A DNA stretch of 64,000 nt from NCBI RefSeq assembly GCF_013403975.1, contig NZ_JABFDH010000001.1:310001-374000 (forward strand), in the 5' to 3' direction. Made by a program: the position numbers and the translations under genes. The notes beneath the pieces are model-generated. The model did no database searches. It saw only the letters and a program-made list of their open reading frames with translations, and was not told where the DNA came from. Shown piece after piece: positions 35,680-44,839 of this stretch (position 1 is its first letter; every line of letters starts with the position of its first letter). The stretch comes from Winogradskyella ursingii. GTDB lineage: Bacteria; Bacteroidota; Bacteroidia; Flavobacteriales; Flavobacteriaceae.

Positions 35680-38600
35680 AGTGCAAATTTTTTAAATATC
35701 TAATAATAGCAGCTGTGCTCAATTTGTCATTTTTGGACAATACCTTGGTCAAATCTTTCTGTAGTTTTGAAACGTGCTTTTCGTCTGAAGAGCTTAAAAC
35801 AATATTTTGCTTTACCGTTTTGCCAGAAACATCTGTGAGTTGGAACTGTACCACTTCATTGTTTACATTATCATCTGCTAAAGAATGTAGCTCTAATAGA
35901 TTGTCTAAGCTTGAAAATACTTTTCTCGTATTATCCATTAATAGTGCTTCGTCCTCATCATTCATTTTTTCGATGGATTTGCCAAGTATAACATCAGCAA
36001 TGGATTTTAACCAAGAATCACGTTCGTCTAGTTTAGACATTATGCGGTTAAGGAAGACCTTTTCCTTTTGAATCAATAAATGCGGTTTTAAAGACTTATA
36101 ACGCGCTTGAATTTTGCCTTTGTAAGTATTGAAATTGTTACTATTCAAGTTTAAAGAGTCACATATACACTCTTCAAATCTGTTTAACAACCCATCGTAG
36201 GCAACTCGTATTTCATTTATGGAATCGTTTAAACGCTCAATAAAATTATTTAGGACTTGAGCATCATTTTCTTCGAGGTTAATGTTTTTGTAGCCCAATC
36301 CTTTAGGGATTTCTGACAATAGTGCATTCTCTGGGTCTTTAGCGGAAGCAATGGCGTCCCTTAAACCTTTTGCCGATGGGCTTAACCGATTGGTTTTTTT
36401 AACGTATTCAGGAAGCGCATTGTAAAATGCAATGAAACTACTGAAAATAGAAATGAGTGAACTTTCGGGTTTATTGCTTGACGCATCAACACCCGTAATT
36501 TCTTTGTATTTATTAAAAAGGTTAAGCCGGACACCTTCAATTTTATATGATTTCAGTTCATAATCAGAAGGTTTTTTGTGTACAAGGTCAAGAACTTCAC
36601 TTGTTAAATAAGGTACATATCCCGAAGCTTTATGAAACAGAGCGTAGTCCTGATTTTTGATTATTAGAAATATTGGAATCCAAAAGTCTATAAGCCCTTT
36701 TTTAAGCTTAAATGGCGCTTTAGATAGTGATTCGTATAGTTCAGACAAGTTTTTCTTAATATGTTTTGAATCCTCTAAGAAATTTTCACAATGTTCCCAA
36801 AGTGGTCTAAATGTAGCATCTGTAGGATCGGTTAGGATATACGTGTTGTTTTGAGCTCTGTGAATACCAGTCTCTTTTAAAAGCCCTAAATAAATAGACT
36901 TTTGTGGTGGAAACTTGCGGTCATCATAGTTTAAATTTTCCACTTCACTATGCTCAAGCAAATCTTTCAATAAATTTTTCCTTGCAGTTAAAACAGGGGT
37001 GCTTAAATATTCCTTGTTGACCATTTCATTCAAATATCGAGGTGTCGAGGAATACTCTTTTTTTGCTATTTGAGAGAGATTTCTGTTTAAGGATACTTTT
37101 GAGTCAATCTTAAGTTTTTTACCGTTGTAGAACCAGTCTGCATTAGATTTTTCATAAATGCCGTGCTCTAAAAGTTTTTGTAATTTTTGTACTTCGTAAG
37201 CCTTCTCTTCTGTTAGTATTTTCTTGACCACGTTGTCTTCTGAGTATTTTTGCAATACAAAATCCATCTTTTCAATCTCATAAATACAGGACTTTATAAA
37301 CTCAAATTTTTTGAGGACTACGTATAGTTGTGCCAGTTTGTTGACGGTGTCATTTTTTAAGCTTTTAAGGTTCACATCTCTGCTAAGGATGATATGTACA
37401 TAACCGTCAATTTCCCCTTCTGGTTTAATGTTTTCAATATGGTCGGATATGTTTACTTTAAAAAATCTCGGTGTGCCTATTTCAAAATAGGCTTCCTTTG
37501 CAAAGTGATATTTTTCTTTAAAGTAATGTTTGGTTTTTGTGGCAATATTGATAGCTGTATCGATATGGGAATTAGCATCTATCAATTCCTGCTCTATATC
37601 CACATCGGTACCGTCAATGAAGAAAAACTTATTACGATAATTATAGAACTTTATTATTTTTTGGCTGATTAGCTTCTCAATGTATTTCTCAGAATCAGGA
37701 ATATTCAAAGCATATTTTCCATAATATTCTAAGAAATTTTTATCGAGCTTACCAAAAGACTTTGCGAATAAATTTACCAGACCTATGGTTTTTATGATTT
37801 TTGCCAAGTTCTCGTATCCAAAATCATTAATAGCTTCAGCTTTATCCAATGCCTTAACAATTGTGTTCCATTGAGGCTTATGAGGGTTTGAATATCGGTC
37901 TTCTAATTCGCTTGTTAAATGAAGCGTTAGATAATCAAACACATCGGCTACATTAAAAAAGGTGTGGCTGTCTTTGTCTATTTTATCAAAGAAAACCTGA
38001 CTGTTTGCCAAGAAAGAGAATAGAGACCTTTCGTTTTGGCCATACTTTTGCAAAGTCTGAGCTAAGATATTTGCAGATAAAATATCGAATGGATAAAGCT
38101 TATTGGCTAAATCGTAATTCAACGTTTCTGAATTACTTACGAGCTTGCTCTCGTTTATTTTATTGAACAAATCCTCAAACCCAATGTCTTTTGGTCTTTC
38201 AATTTCAAGGTCTTCTATTCTGGCTGATGCCAAATAAAGTAACTGTTCAATAGGTTCATCAAACGAGATATCAATTAGTCTTCCTTTTACCTTATCCCAT
38301 TCGTTCTTTTGGTTTTGAGATAAATCATTGGCATAGGAACCGAAGTTTTGATGAAGCGTTGTAATTAAAATAATATTTCTATTGGAATCATTTGCCAACT
38401 CAGCTAACTGTTGTATAAAGTACAATTCGCTATCGGGATTGTGTTTGGCTGCATATTCAAGAAATTTACCGAACTCATCAATCAGTACAACTAATATTTC
38501 ATCTTTTTTTCTAAGCGATGCGGCTCTTTTACTTATTGTGTCGATTAGATCCGAGTTGGATGTGTTTTCCTTAAGCTTAAAAGATTTTTTTAATACTTCT

Positions 38601-38893
38601 GTTAAAGGCGAAGCTTCCCCAATAATTTTTAAAAATGAAAACTTTTCAAATCCTTTGAATTGCCCATTAAGATTAGCAAAGTAGGGCTTTTTGTCTTTGA
38701 GGTTTTTTTCTAAAGCCCAAAGGAAGCTGGACTTTCCTGTACCATAAGAACCAATAATATTAAATGAGTGATGTCCTTGCTGAAACCCAGTCACTATTCT
38801 TTCGAAAACATTTTTTGCGTTGGGTGTAACAACGTAATTGATATCATTTACGACATCACGTTCAATGTTTGTGGATGTTGTAAATTTATGCAT
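35669..38893 (-). CDS. sspC: SspC-type large ATPase
   Basis: 1074 residues. It is a P-loop ATPase of AAA type with Walker A IIGSYGTGKSSFLWAL near residue 50 and Walker B VVLIDEFGKFLEY near 135. The long remainder is helical with no recognised domain. Its place between the DUF4007 gene and the PP-loop gene, with 8- and 11-base overlaps, is the SspB-SspC-SspD order. Overall it resembles ATPases of BREX and phosphorothioation systems. The nuclease activity reported for SspB would be guided by this motor (family knowledge). Confidence 0.82.
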   Translation of the reverse strand: MHKFTTSTNIERDVVNDINYVVTPNAKNVFERIVTGFQQGHHSFNIIGSYGTGKSSFLWALEKNLKDKKPYFANLNGQFKGFEKFSFLKIIGEASPLTEVLKKSFKLKENTSNSDLIDTISKRAASLRKKDEILVVLIDEFGKFLEYAAKHNPDSELYFIQQLAELANDSNRNIILITTLHQNFGSYANDLSQNQKNEWDKVKGRLIDISFDEPIEQLLYLASARIEDLEIERPKDIGFEDLFNKINESKLVSNSETLNYDLANKLYPFDILSANILAQTLQKYGQNERSLFSFLANSQVFFDKIDKDSHTFFNVADVFDYLTLHLTSELEDRYSNPHKPQWNTIVKALDKAEAINDFGYENLAKIIKTIGLVNLFAKSFGKLDKNFLEYYGKYALNIPDSEKYIEKLISQKIIKFYNYRNKFFFIDGTDVDIEQELIDANSHIDTAINIATKTKHYFKEKYHFAKEAYFEIGTPRFFKVNISDHIENIKPEGEIDGYVHIILSRDVNLKSLKNDTVNKLAQLYVVLKKFEFIKSCIYEIEKMDFVLQKYSEDNVVKKILTEEKAYEVQKLQKLLEHGIYEKSNADWFYNGKKLKIDSKVSLNRNLSQIAKKEYSSTPRYLNEMVNKEYLSTPVLTARKNLLKDLLEHSEVENLNYDDRKFPPQKSIYLGLLKETGIHRAQNNTYILTDPTDATFRPLWEHCENFLEDSKHIKKNLSELYESLSKAPFKLKKGLIDFWIPIFLIIKNQDYALFHKASGYVPYLTSEVLDLVHKKPSDYELKSYKIEGVRLNLFNKYKEITGVDASSNKPESSLISIFSSFIAFYNALPEYVKKTNRLSPSAKGLRDAIASAKDPENALLSEIPKGLGYKNINLEENDAQVLNNFIERLNDSINEIRVAYDGLLNRFEECICDSLNLNSNNFNTYKGKIQARYKSLKPHLLIQKEKVFLNRIMSKLDERDSWLKSIADVILGKSIEKMNDEDEALLMDNTRKVFSSLDNLLELHSLADDNVNNEVVQFQLTDVSGKTVKQNIVLSSSDEKHVSKLQKDLTKVLSKNDKLSTAAIIRYLKNLHYES

Positions 38894-39749
38894 CGTAATA
38901 TTGCTCTAATATATCCCACTTATTAGGGATATTTTTGATTTGTAATTCTTTTCTTCCTGCATCCTTCTTATAAACAACGTCCTTAAAGGCTTCTGATATT
39001 TCCTGTATCTTGAGTTCCGTGCCTTCAGAAGAACAGGCGAATACATCACCTATTTTGTTATGTATTTCATCAAAGCTTATAGAGTTAAGTTTTGGGAATT
39101 TATCTAAGATTAAGAAGTAAAATATTTCTTTAGCTATCTCAGGTCTTTCACTCACTTTTAATTGAAATACGGAACCTTCCTCATTATCGGTGACTTTAGT
39201 GATTAAATTAAGGTCAATGAAGATGGATGATAAATCATCTTCCATATCCTTTATATTCTTATCGGCTAAATAATAGGTCTTTATAAATACTTTGATGTCA
39301 TTCTTCAAAGAGTTTTCAGCAATCGACGTTTGACGGTTACTGGCTGCCCTAAGTAAATATCTAAGTAGTTGTTGAGTGGTAAATTGTGAATTAACCCTGC
39401 TTTTTCTGAATTCTTTAAAAACTAAAGAGAAAATAGACGCTAAATTGGTGTCTAACAGCTTATAATGCAATAACCATAAGGTGCCTTCATACTCTAAAAG
39501 TGGGTCATATCCCGTATTGCTATCAAAAATTTTATTGGCAAAACCCGTTGTTTGACCTTCTTGAGTTTTTATACCGAAAGCCTTCAGCCAAAAATTAATG
39601 GACATTACCATATTTTTACCAACACCTAAAGCAGTTACGGCATCAGGATTTTTGAAAGACTGACCCGTAGAAAGATAGTCGTAGCCCTTCTTCAACCAAA
39701 AATGGCGACAGTGAAATGTTTCGTGTCCTGTGAATGTTAGTTTATTCAT
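38886..39749 (-). CDS. sspB: SspB-type DUF4007 protein
   Basis: 287 residues. It starts FTGHETFHCRHFWLKKGYDY and goes on with FKNPDAVTALGVGKNMV and INFWLKAFG, the signature of DUF4007. SspB of the single-strand phosphorothioation system is a DUF4007 protein with DNA-nicking activity (family knowledge). The gene overlaps the regulator upstream by 8 bases and sspC downstream by 8 bases, so all are translated as one unit. Confidence 0.88.
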   Translation of the reverse strand: MNKLTFTGHETFHCRHFWLKKGYDYLSTGQSFKNPDAVTALGVGKNMVMSINFWLKAFGIKTQEGQTTGFANKIFDSNTGYDPLLEYEGTLWLLHYKLLDTNLASIFSLVFKEFRKSRVNSQFTTQQLLRYLLRAASNRQTSIAENSLKNDIKVFIKTYYLADKNIKDMEDDLSSIFIDLNLITKVTDNEEGSVFQLKVSERPEIAKEIFYFLILDKFPKLNSISFDEIHNKIGDVFACSSEGTELKIQEISEAFKDVVYKKDAGRKELQIKNIPNKWDILEQYYDA

Positions 39750-40062
39750 TTATTTTCGATTCACCGTTTTTATTCTTTAAATACTTCAATTTGTCTTTAC
39801 ATTCAACCAAGATACTCTCTGGATTTTCTTCTTCTAAAAGGGAAAACACCACCTTATCGGTTAAATATCTTTTTTCCAATTCAGATAATGAAACATCATA
39901 AAATGAAGCAAAGTTTGAAAGTAGTCCTCTTTTGGGAAGCCTTTCATTTCTCTCGTATTTACCAAGTGTGGATTGGTCTATATCTACCGCAGCCGCAACT
40001 TTTCTTATAGGTAGATTCTTCAATTCCCTCAGTGTTCTGAGATATTCACCCAATGTTTCCAT
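39742..40062 (-). CDS. XRE-family regulator of the phosphorothioation operon
   Basis: 106 residues. A helix-turn-helix of the Cro/C1 type covers the N-terminal ~65 residues (YLRTLRELKNLPIRKVAAAV, then STLGKYERNER). The rest is helical and may give dimerisation. It is the first gene of the operon and has a palindrome across its own transcription start. Self-repression, and so control of all downstream genes, is likely (inference). Confidence 0.87.
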   Translation of the reverse strand: METLGEYLRTLRELKNLPIRKVAAAVDIDQSTLGKYERNERLPKRGLLSNFASFYDVSLSELEKRYLTDKVVFSLLEEENPESILVECKDKLKYLKNKNGESKINE

Positions 40063-40083
40063 CGTTGTTGAATTTTATTTTAG

Positions 40084-40096
40084 AGACAAAAATTGT
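40084..40096. promoter_or_regulatory. Palindrome at the operon start, candidate operator
   Basis: GACAA-AAA-TTGTC, perfect 5-base arms, just downstream of the -7 box on the minus strand and 22 bases before the regulator's start codon. The position fits repression by the XRE protein. A second inverted repeat, ACTATT...AATAGT at 40131-40151, touches the -33 box. Confidence 0.55.
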
Positions 40097-40101
40097 CCTT
40101 A

Positions 40102-40131
40102 CAAAAATAGGATTATTTAAACCATTAACAA
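40102..40131 (-). promoter_or_regulatory. Promoter of the XRE-sspBCD operon
   Basis: On the minus strand: TTG (-33, at 40129-40131), 19-base spacer, TATTTTTG (-7, at 40102-40109). This is a full match to the Bacteroidetes consensus TTG-N19-TAnnTTTG. Confidence 0.65.
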
Positions 40132-40197
40132 CTATTGCGACGGGTAATAGTGACTTTATTTTTACGCTACAGAAATTGGGCAGAAAAATGTTAAATT

Positions 40198-42696
40198 TTA
40201 ATCGCCAATTCCTTGCATCATTGCTTCCATCCCGCCAAAATTTAAAATAAAGGTTGAGTAGTAATGGTCAAACAAATCCTTAAGGTATTGGCCCAAATCA
40301 ACGTGTTCTAAATCATCTTTACCTTCTACTTTTTGCCTGATTTCATAACCTCTATTTTTGCTTATAGTGTAAAGAAATAAGGTGTGAAAATATACTGAGG
40401 TGTAATATTTTCGGTTAGCAAGTTCTAATTGCTCGTGGTTGATATTCCTTTCTTTCGACTTGAAGTTTTTCAATACAGTACTGTCCATATTGATGAAAAT
40501 GCGATTAAGTAAGTCCCCTTCAGCATCCGGAATCATAACCGTTGAATAATCTACATCAAGGCTTGTGGCTTCTTCAACAGCTGCCCAAGTAACGTCTGTA
40601 TCAGAATTTACATCTACGTTCTTGTACATAAAAACCAACTTTGGTAATCCCAATAAATCATTATCACTTTCCTTTTTAGGTGCTTCGTCTTTTGGTTTAT
40701 TATTGTCGGCAATTTTAACCCAAAACAATTCCTCTATGTCACCATTAGGTGATGATAGACTTGCTTTTATTTGAACGCTATCGCCAACGTTTAATTCATC
40801 TTTGGGATTAAGAGAGATTCTTATTTTTCCTTTATTGGGGCTACTTTTTACAACGTTAAAAACTTCATCTATTTCTTTTGGTTCACCAGGTCTATTTCCG
40901 CCATTAGAATCGTTTGGTTTTATATTGAGCACACTGACCCTTAAATCCCCGGGTTCTTCAATTCTATCAAAATAGTCGTTAGCTACATCTGTGGAAAAGC
41001 GAATGGACTTTTCACCGTTGAGTGGTATTGCTGCAGCTTCTTTTTCATTGTTATTATTAGCATCAATTTGAAAAAATGATGGAAACCTTTTAGGTTCAAA
41101 AGGTGTGGGTTCTTTTACAGTAGAAGTACGTTTCTTTTGTCCTTCAGTTTTTTTATCCTTTTTAATGTCGAGCTTAAACGTTTGGTTTAGCAATTTTGCC
41201 AATTCTGAATCAAGGGGTAGATTCTTTGTAAAGCTTTTTAGTAAATCACTCGTATTTGAGGACGTGTCAATATCCACTGCTTGTTTTCGACGCTTTTCTA
41301 TCTCTGCCAACCTTCCATCTTTCGCGCTTAGTTTTTTAGCCAGATAACTTCTTAGAAATTGGGTTTCGTCACCATCTTTTAGTCTGTCGCGAGAGGCCAT
41401 AAATAATTCCTTGCGAAAGTTATATTTCATTTCTGTGCAATCCACGTGAATAAGTAAGTGACTCTTAAGAAGATTGAGCTTCAATGAGCGTGTTATAAAC
41501 TCAGCAGTATAATGTCCGTGGGTTTGACCATTAAGTGAGAACATAACTGACATTGAATTTTTAAAATACCTGTTCTGTATGACTTTTTTAGTTCTCTTGA
41601 GGTCGTAATCCTTTACCTTGGTTTTGAAAACGTAGCAGGACACTTTCATCTTTCCGAAGACATCATCTGAAAAGTTCTCTGAAAAGCTTTCGTCCAAATA
41701 TTCGGATTCCTCAGCTGCCAAACGTCTTTTTAATCCAAACAGGTCATTGTCAAGAACTTTATTGTTCGGGTAACGCTCTGCTGTATCAACCGTTAAGATT
41801 GGTAGTGCCGGTTGAAACAAAAATTCATTGACACTTTGGTTCAAATCTTGGGCAAAACCAGAATAGCCTTTAGGAAATTGATACGAATAGAGTTTTAATA
41901 TGGTGCCAGTTTCAAATTGACGATTGTTAAGTCCAAGGTCTAATTTCGTTATTGTAAAAGATGGGATTTTTCCATCAATAAGTAAATATTCGTACCAGGT
42001 TTCTTTTGCTTGGTCAGATTCTTTTTTAGGATGCTCACGTACCAAGGTAAATCCAAAATCACCATCATTAGTGTAACGCTTTGAAGCAATGAGCTGATAT
42101 CTTTTCTTTCCACAGAATACAATGGCACCGCTTCCGCCCATATTATATTTACCCTGTACGAAGTGAATATCATTTTTATTACCTCGAAGTAGTGAGAGGA
42201 AGGTGTCCTCGAAGTTTTCTGGGTGCTGACCTTCACCGTTATCATAGACAATTACCGATGTTGGATGTTGGTTCCGCTGGTTCCGTGGTCCCTTTCCGTC
42301 AGCAATAATTTGAATGTTCTCAGCTTGTTTTTTGCGAAATGAAGGTAAATCCCAATTATTTTCTGGATAAAATCTTTGAATAGCCTCGTCCATAGTTCTT
42401 GGTGCAACATCAGATTTTGGGTCAATTCCTGAAAGAATACATTCTTTGGTAAGTATAGCATCTATGGCGTTGGTTACTTTTTCTATTAAAGCAGCAATGG
42501 GGCTTGACTGTTGGTTTTTTACTACACCATAATTACTAAAATTTCCACCAAGTGGTTTCCAGTTTGAGTCATCAAATATTGAATGGTAAGTGTTGATAAT
42601 ATTTATTAAATCACTCTCGTCTTTTGCTTGATATAGTTTAAAGAAAAGTTCTTGATGATCAATTTTTTTTGAAGTTTGGTCGAATAGATCCGTCAT
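40198..42696 (-). CDS. Large GHKL ATPase with a beta domain, effector candidate
   Basis: 832 residues. Bergerat motifs are less canonical than in the shorter ATPase: N box LIEKVTNAIDAIL, G1 VIVYDNGEGQHPENF, G2 KYNMGGSGAIVF. Residues ~560-690 hold a Pro- and charge-rich linker and a beta-sandwich-like segment (LRVSVLNIKPNDS ... VGDSVQIKASLSS). The C-terminus is helical. It stands 135 bases upstream of the regulator gene with its own promoter box. The two GHKL proteins are not close paralogues and may do separate jobs. Sensing phosphorothioate-free DNA is inference. Confidence 0.78.
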   Translation of the reverse strand: MTDLFDQTSKKIDHQELFFKLYQAKDESDLINIINTYHSIFDDSNWKPLGGNFSNYGVVKNQQSSPIAALIEKVTNAIDAILTKECILSGIDPKSDVAPRTMDEAIQRFYPENNWDLPSFRKKQAENIQIIADGKGPRNQRNQHPTSVIVYDNGEGQHPENFEDTFLSLLRGNKNDIHFVQGKYNMGGSGAIVFCGKKRYQLIASKRYTNDGDFGFTLVREHPKKESDQAKETWYEYLLIDGKIPSFTITKLDLGLNNRQFETGTILKLYSYQFPKGYSGFAQDLNQSVNEFLFQPALPILTVDTAERYPNNKVLDNDLFGLKRRLAAEESEYLDESFSENFSDDVFGKMKVSCYVFKTKVKDYDLKRTKKVIQNRYFKNSMSVMFSLNGQTHGHYTAEFITRSLKLNLLKSHLLIHVDCTEMKYNFRKELFMASRDRLKDGDETQFLRSYLAKKLSAKDGRLAEIEKRRKQAVDIDTSSNTSDLLKSFTKNLPLDSELAKLLNQTFKLDIKKDKKTEGQKKRTSTVKEPTPFEPKRFPSFFQIDANNNNEKEAAAIPLNGEKSIRFSTDVANDYFDRIEEPGDLRVSVLNIKPNDSNGGNRPGEPKEIDEVFNVVKSSPNKGKIRISLNPKDELNVGDSVQIKASLSSPNGDIEELFWVKIADNNKPKDEAPKKESDNDLLGLPKLVFMYKNVDVNSDTDVTWAAVEEATSLDVDYSTVMIPDAEGDLLNRIFINMDSTVLKNFKSKERNINHEQLELANRKYYTSVYFHTLFLYTISKNRGYEIRQKVEGKDDLEHVDLGQYLKDLFDHYYSTFILNFGGMEAMMQGIGD

Positions 42697-42744
42697 ATTA
42701 AATTAAAAATTTTAAGCTTCTAATATAGCGAAATCGAATACTCG

Positions 42745-42752
42745 CAAAAATA
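42745..42752 (-). promoter_or_regulatory. Likely -7 box of the large GHKL ATPase gene
   Basis: TATTTTTG on the minus strand, 48 bases before the start codon. No convincing TTG at the -33 distance, so this is tentative. Confidence 0.38.
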
Positions 42753-42807
42753 GTTTTCAATTATTTCTAAATAGTTTGGTAATTTTTAAGCTCTATTATT
42801 GCATAAT

Positions 42808-43470
42808 TCACTTCCTCTTGTCCCCAGCTTTTGTATCAAAAGCAATCAAATTAAACAGTTCACGCATTCGGCTACGTACACGGTTGCCATAACGTTCTTC
42901 CAGTTCTTCGGCATTGAGGTTTGTGGTGGCGTGGGTTTTTATTTTATGTTTGGTTTGTAAGTAAAGCTCGTATCGGGATAAGAGCACTTCGCCCATTACG
43001 TTCAGATCCTTTCCATAGAATCTGCCAAAGGGTTCCACACCCAAATCATCAAAACAGTAAAATTTGGTGTTACCATATTCTTCGACTGTTTTAAAACCTA
43101 AATGATTAAAGCTGAAGGTTACGTTCCGGCAAGGAATCATTTCGTAAGGACGTTGCAATGGCACCAAATGACGCAGTAATTTCATTAAACTGGTCTTTCC
43201 GCATCCAACGGGTCCAGAAAGCAAAATGCCTTTGTCAATGTCAATACCGTAAGTCTCACAGTTGTCTTTGTCTTTGATGAAGTAGGAACAGAGCTTCAGT
43301 AAAATATCTTTATCCTCATCGTAAATCCTGAATCTTTTACCAAACAACAGTTTGCCCTTTGCATTCAAGTAAATCAAGATTTTTGGAAAATCGTAGAGGA
43401 CGTTTTTTCCATCAAACTTGCCCAACGAATATTCTACGCCACCTTCAGTAATTTTAGAGGGGTTGTCCAT
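42808..43470 (-). CDS. DnaC/IstB-like AAA ATPase
   Basis: 220 residues, P-loop ATPase. Walker A reads LSGPVGCGKTSLMKLL near residue 70, Walker B FYCFDDLGVEPFG, and RMRELFNLIAF near the end fits the sensor region. The group loads replicative helicases. Such proteins are common in replication modules of conjugative elements. It overlaps the upstream gene by 17 bases. Confidence 0.8.
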   Translation of the reverse strand: MDNPSKITEGGVEYSLGKFDGKNVLYDFPKILIYLNAKGKLLFGKRFRIYDEDKDILLKLCSYFIKDKDNCETYGIDIDKGILLSGPVGCGKTSLMKLLRHLVPLQRPYEMIPCRNVTFSFNHLGFKTVEEYGNTKFYCFDDLGVEPFGRFYGKDLNVMGEVLLSRYELYLQTKHKIKTHATTNLNAEELEERYGNRVRSRMRELFNLIAFDTKAGDKRK

Positions 43471-44206
43471 AGTCTTTGTCTTTAGTGGTTCGCAAGTTGT
43501 CCTTGATTTGGGACGCTTGTTTTTTGTTTGATTCGTTTTCTTTGTTGTATAATTCGGTTCTGTCCATCCAATTTGTGGCTAATGAACGCCAATCACGAAT
43601 AGGTTTGCCATCGCTTGTTTGCCACTCACGTTCTGCATAGTGCTCATAGAATTTTTCAGCTTCATCGGCATCAAACCCTTTTTCTTCAAAAAATAAAATA
43701 ACGGCCTGTCTGCCCTTTGGCTGTTTTATATAGTTTTCTTGTTTGATATTGTTTGTAGTAGATACCAATGCTTGTCCACCTATGGGACGGTGTTGGTTTA
43801 CAACCTGTCCATTTTTGGGATGGTGGTGTCCCTCAAGCGGTACACCTCTGGGAAGGTACTGTTCCGCAAGCTGTTCTAATATGGGATTATACTGTCCCAC
43901 AAGTGGTTCATCACTTGTCCCGATAATGGACATCTTTATTTTGCTGCCTTTGTATGGATTGTTGGAAGGGAAATAAGAAAGGTATTGCCAAGAATCCAGT
44001 TCCACAATACATCTATGGTATGTGGATTTTGAACCTATTTTGGCACATCGCATTAAATCCCTGCGGTTCACGTAAAACTCATCCATAAATCGGCAACTGT
44101 TCCATTCTTGGAACAGCGCCATATACAGGCTGATATGCGATGGATTAAGGCGGTTATCAAAATAGAACTTCTCAAAAGCCGCATTAAGTAGCTTTATATA
44201 GTTCAT
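43454..44206 (-). CDS. Replication-module protein with winged-helix start
   Basis: 250 residues. The N-terminal part looks like a winged helix (SHISLYMALFQEWNSCRF, then RCAKIGSKSTYHRCIVELDS), as in replication initiators and DnaD-like proteins. The middle part (about residues 110-160) is low-complexity, rich in P, G and Q. The C-terminal part (DEAEKFYEHYAEREWQTSDG) resembles DnaD tails. It lies three bases from the HTH gene and overlaps the ATPase gene. A replication-initiation role is inference. Confidence 0.7.
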   Translation of the reverse strand: MNYIKLLNAAFEKFYFDNRLNPSHISLYMALFQEWNSCRFMDEFYVNRRDLMRCAKIGSKSTYHRCIVELDSWQYLSYFPSNNPYKGSKIKMSIIGTSDEPLVGQYNPILEQLAEQYLPRGVPLEGHHHPKNGQVVNQHRPIGGQALVSTTNNIKQENYIKQPKGRQAVILFFEEKGFDADEAEKFYEHYAEREWQTSDGKPIRDWRSLATNWMDRTELYNKENESNKKQASQIKDNLRTTKDKDYGQPL

Positions 44207-44209
44207 CGC

Positions 44210-44494
44210 TTAAGAATTTAGACCGTGTTGAACGCGATTTGCGTTCATAACATTTTGGATTTCCTCGGCATCGTAATAAATGATTCCGCCAACTTTAGTG
44301 TAGGGCAGAGTGCCATTGATGCGCAGATTTTGAAGTGTTCCCGGACTTACTTGAAGCAAGTCCATAACCTCAGAGGATTTGAGGTATTTTTTTAGTTTCC
44401 CGCTGGCTTGTCTTGTCAGTAATTGTTTAATGTCATCGAGCAATTCCATTTTGAATTCCCGAAGGTCGTCTGTGGTAATAATACTTGTCGGCAT
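44210..44494 (-). CDS. Excisionase-like helix-turn-helix protein
   Basis: 94 residues: an N-terminal helix, then a MerR/HTH_17-type winged helix (YLKSSEVMDLLQVSPGTLQN, then TLPYTKVGGIIYYDAEEI). This domain is typical of excisionases and of the small regulators of Bacteroides conjugative transposons. It opens a three-gene operon. Confidence 0.82.
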   Translation of the reverse strand: MPTSIITTDDLREFKMELLDDIKQLLTRQASGKLKKYLKSSEVMDLLQVSPGTLQNLRINGTLPYTKVGGIIYYDAEEIQNVMNANRVQHGLNS

Positions 44495-44659
44495 AATAGA
44501 ACGGTTTTAATGGAAAGGGACTATCTGGGTTTGTACTTTTAATTGATAGTCCCTGACCTGATTTAGCTCACAAACTTTAATATTTTAATAAAATTGAGTT
44601 CGTGAATCTTTGATTTGACTTTCGTTCTACAAATTTGGGTAGGTTTATTGGATTTTAAT

Positions 44660-44681
44660 CCCAAGTTGCACCCAAGTAGGG
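44660..44681. repeat. Imperfect 22-base element, copy 1
   Basis: CCCAAGTTGCACCCAAGTAGGG, closely related to the palindrome at 44787. Both lie between the divergently placed regulatory genes and may be binding sites for the HTH protein or RteC. Confidence 0.5.
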
Positions 44682-44786
44682 TGTTTTTATTTGCTCATTT
44701 TCAATGGTTTAAATTGAATAAATTTATAAGATGCTCTTAAAATTATCTATGCCAAATGATGATAACTAAAATTAATTTTATTTTTT

Positions 44787-44808
44787 CCCAAGTTCCACCC
44801 AACTTGGG
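44787..44808. repeat. Perfect inverted repeat, copy 2 of the 22-base element
   Basis: CCCAAGTT-CCACCC-AACTTGGG, 8-base arms. It lies 32 bases after the rteC stop codon, so it could also serve as a terminator, although only AAAA/TTTT runs surround it. The gap 44495-44839 holds these two elements and AT-rich sequence. Confidence 0.6.
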
Positions 44809-44839
44809 AAAAATTTTAACACTGTTTAAATTCAGAATG

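Noticed and set aside
35669..39749. BREX-type system, because of the large ATPase and DUF4007
   Set aside because: No BrxX methyltransferase, PglZ or Lon-like protein; the PP-loop protein with Fe-S cysteines and the desulfurase fit phosphorothioation instead.
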